Positions 6,154 to 7,160 of a DNA stretch of 7,160 bases are shown in pieces; position 1 is the stretch's first letter; each line of letters begins with the position of its first letter. Origin of the DNA: an uncultured Collinsella sp. (lineage in GTDB: Bacteria; Actinomycetota; Coriobacteriia; Coriobacteriales; Coriobacteriaceae); assembly GCA_900554135.1 (NCBI GenBank), contig USFU01000087.1, forward strand, positions 1-7,160, read 5' to 3'. Both the position numbers and the translations under genes were made by a program. The notes under the pieces were generated by a model that saw only the letters and a list, made by a program, of their open reading frames with translations, did no database searches and was not told the origin of the DNA.

Positions 6154-7068
6154 CTAGTGGGAGGCCTCGTCGTCGAGCGCGCGCTTGATGCGGTCGCCCT
6201 CGGCAAGGAGATTCTCCAGATAGCGCTGGTCGCGGTCCTTAAGGGCGCGGCTGTAGGCGCCGAGCGATTCGATCAGATGGTCAATCTCGAAGGCGAGCGC
6301 ATCGGCGTCGTCGATCATGAGCTCGGACCACATCTGCGGATTGAGATGCGCCACGCGGGTGAGGTCGCGGTAGCTGCCGGCCGAAAAGCCGTGGTGGACC
6401 TGAGCGGTCGGGCTCTTAACATAGGCGTTGGAGACGACGTGCGCGAGCTGGCTCGTAAAGGCGATGACGCGGTCGTGCTCGGCGGCGCTTGTTACGCTGA
6501 ACTTGCCAAAGCCCAAGGGGCGTACCATCTCGCGCACCTGGCCCAAAAGCTCCAGCTTAAGTGCGTCGTCCACTGCGGGCGGTACGAGCACGAGCGGTGC
6601 GCCCTGGAACAGGTCGGCGCGGGAGTGCGCGTAGCCCGAGAACTGCGTGCCCGCCATGGGATGCGCGCCCACAAAGTAAAAACCGTGCTCGCGGGCAAGC
6701 TTAAAGGCGCGCTCGCACACGATGCCCTTGACGCCCACGGTGTCGATCACCACGGGGCCCATGATGGCCTCGGTGTCGGTGGCGTCGGCGAGTGCCTGGG
6801 CGTGCGTCTCGAGCCACTCGATGCAGGCCTCGGGGTAGCATGCCAGGACGATGATGTCGCATTCGCCGAGCGTCTCGTCGTTGAGCTCGCCGGCAACGGT
6901 GCCCATGCTGGCGGCCGTCATGACGTCGTCGTCGGGGTCCCAGGCCAGCACGCGGACGCCCGCCTGCGCATAACCGCGGGCAAAGCTACCGCCGATGAGG
7001 CCCAGGCCCACGATACCGGCGCACTTGGGGCCGCCCTGGTTAACGCGTGCGTTTCTCACCGTACCCAT
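6154..7068 (-). CDS. tyrA: prephenate dehydrogenase (TyrA family)
   Basis: 304 residues. It oxidatively decarboxylates prephenate to 4-hydroxyphenylpyruvate in the tyrosine branch; arogenate as substrate cannot be excluded from sequence. The N-terminal Rossmann domain carries GLGLIGGS at 21-28, with Asp44 after the second strand, which favours NAD over NADP. The catalytic domain has VGAHPMAGTQFSGY from 133, with His136 in the HPMAG motif, EHD with His198, SQLAH with His210, and GSYRDLTRVA at 231-240 with Arg238. These match the conserved His and Arg residues of the Aquifex-type enzyme by my own motif alignment. There is no ACT domain or fused chorismate mutase after the catalytic part, so this is the short monofunctional form. 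The ATG at 7066-7068 is preceded by CAGGAG six bases upstream, inside the end of the previous gene. A 36-base gap separates it from aroB. Confidence 0.93.
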   Translation of the reverse strand: MGTVRNARVNQGGPKCAGIVGLGLIGGSFARGYAQAGVRVLAWDPDDDVMTAASMGTVAGELNDETLGECDIIVLACYPEACIEWLETHAQALADATDTEAIMGPVVIDTVGVKGIVCERAFKLAREHGFYFVGAHPMAGTQFSGYAHSRADLFQGAPLVLVPPAVDDALKLELLGQVREMVRPLGFGKFSVTSAAEHDRVIAFTSQLAHVVSNAYVKSPTAQVHHGFSAGSYRDLTRVAHLNPQMWSELMIDDADALAFEIDHLIESLGAYSRALKDRDQRYLENLLAEGDRIKRALDDEASH

Positions 7069-7071
7069 GGC

Positions 7072-7160
7072 CTACTCCTGAACGGTCTCTTGGCAGACGA
7101 CCTCGCGGATGGCGCGGATGCGGCGCATGGTGTCGTCGAACTGGTCGGGGGTGAGGGCCT
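7072..7160 (-). CDS. C-terminal fragment, probable 3-deoxy-7-phosphoheptulonate (DAHP) synthase
   Basis: Only the last 28 codons and a TAG stop lie in the window; the gene continues past the right edge. The visible tail reads ALTPDQFDDTMRRIRAIREV and then eight more residues ending in TVQE. An L-T-P-(D/E)-(Q/E)-F element followed by an amphipathic helix is what I recall at the C-terminus of type I beta DAHP synthases (AroF family), where it follows a QSL-type sequence. DAHP synthase condenses PEP with erythrose-4-phosphate, the first step of the shikimate pathway, which fits the head of this operon. The stop is 3 bases before the tyrA start, and the tyrA ribosome binding site lies inside the last codons. 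With so few residues, another aromatic-pathway enzyme cannot be excluded. The reading frame is certain; the product is inference. Confidence 0.6.
   Translation of the reverse strand, partial: ALTPDQFDDTMRRIRAIREVVCQETVQE
7075..7080 (-). promoter_or_regulatory. ribosome binding site of tyrA
   Basis: CAGGAG on the minus strand, six bases before the tyrA ATG. It overlaps the last two sense codons of the upstream gene, so tyrA translation is probably coupled to termination of that gene. Confidence 0.7.

Larger units (their letters stand above)
49..7160 (-). other. aromatic amino acid biosynthesis operon
   Basis: Seven co-directional genes end at one terminator, with junctions of 3 bases, 36 bases, a 7-base overlap, 1 base, 153 bases and 0 bases from first to last. 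No promoter is evident within the window. Missing from the set is 3-dehydroquinate dehydratase. The operon promoter and first gene or genes lie beyond the right edge. Confidence 0.85.

Overview
The window holds most of an aromatic amino acid (shikimate, chorismate, Phe/Tyr) biosynthesis operon. All genes lie on the minus strand, so transcription runs from the right edge to the left. The DNA is strongly GC-rich by eye (I did not count). The compact AroE fused to AroK, the AroC of the form that also occurs in clostridia, and the gene order suggest a gut actinobacterium of the class Coriobacteriia, with Collinsella as the best guess. That assignment comes from recall of family resemblance and gene order, not from a marker gene.

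In transcription order the window contains: the last 28 codons of a gene that is probably DAHP synthase (7160-7072); tyrA, prephenate dehydrogenase (7068-6154); aroB, 3-dehydroquinate synthase (6117-5011); aroA, EPSP synthase (5017-3698); aroC, chorismate synthase (3696-2599); a 153-base intergenic gap holding a large perfect inverted repeat (2474-2584); pheA, a chorismate mutase/prephenate dehydratase P-protein with an ACT domain (2445-1300); and aroE-aroK, a fused shikimate dehydrogenase/shikimate kinase (1299-49). A strong 17-bp hairpin terminator (5-47) begins one base after the last stop codon.

Together these genes carry erythrose-4-phosphate plus PEP to chorismate and on to prephenate, phenylpyruvate and 4-hydroxyphenylpyruvate. 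The one chorismate-pathway step not seen is 3-dehydroquinate dehydratase (aroD or aroQ type II), which must lie upstream of the window or elsewhere. Most junctions are very tight: a 3-base gap, a 36-base gap, a 7-base overlap, a 1-base gap, the 153-base repeat-bearing gap, and a 0-base junction. This points to one polycistronic mRNA with translational coupling.

The genes themselves are ordinary, intact metabolic genes. The least explained structure is the 35-bp perfect inverted repeat that splits the operon between aroC and pheA. The long open frames on the plus strand and in other minus frames look like GC-bias shadows. I see no RNA genes, CRISPR array, phage genes or transposase, and no clear evidence of an undescribed system.
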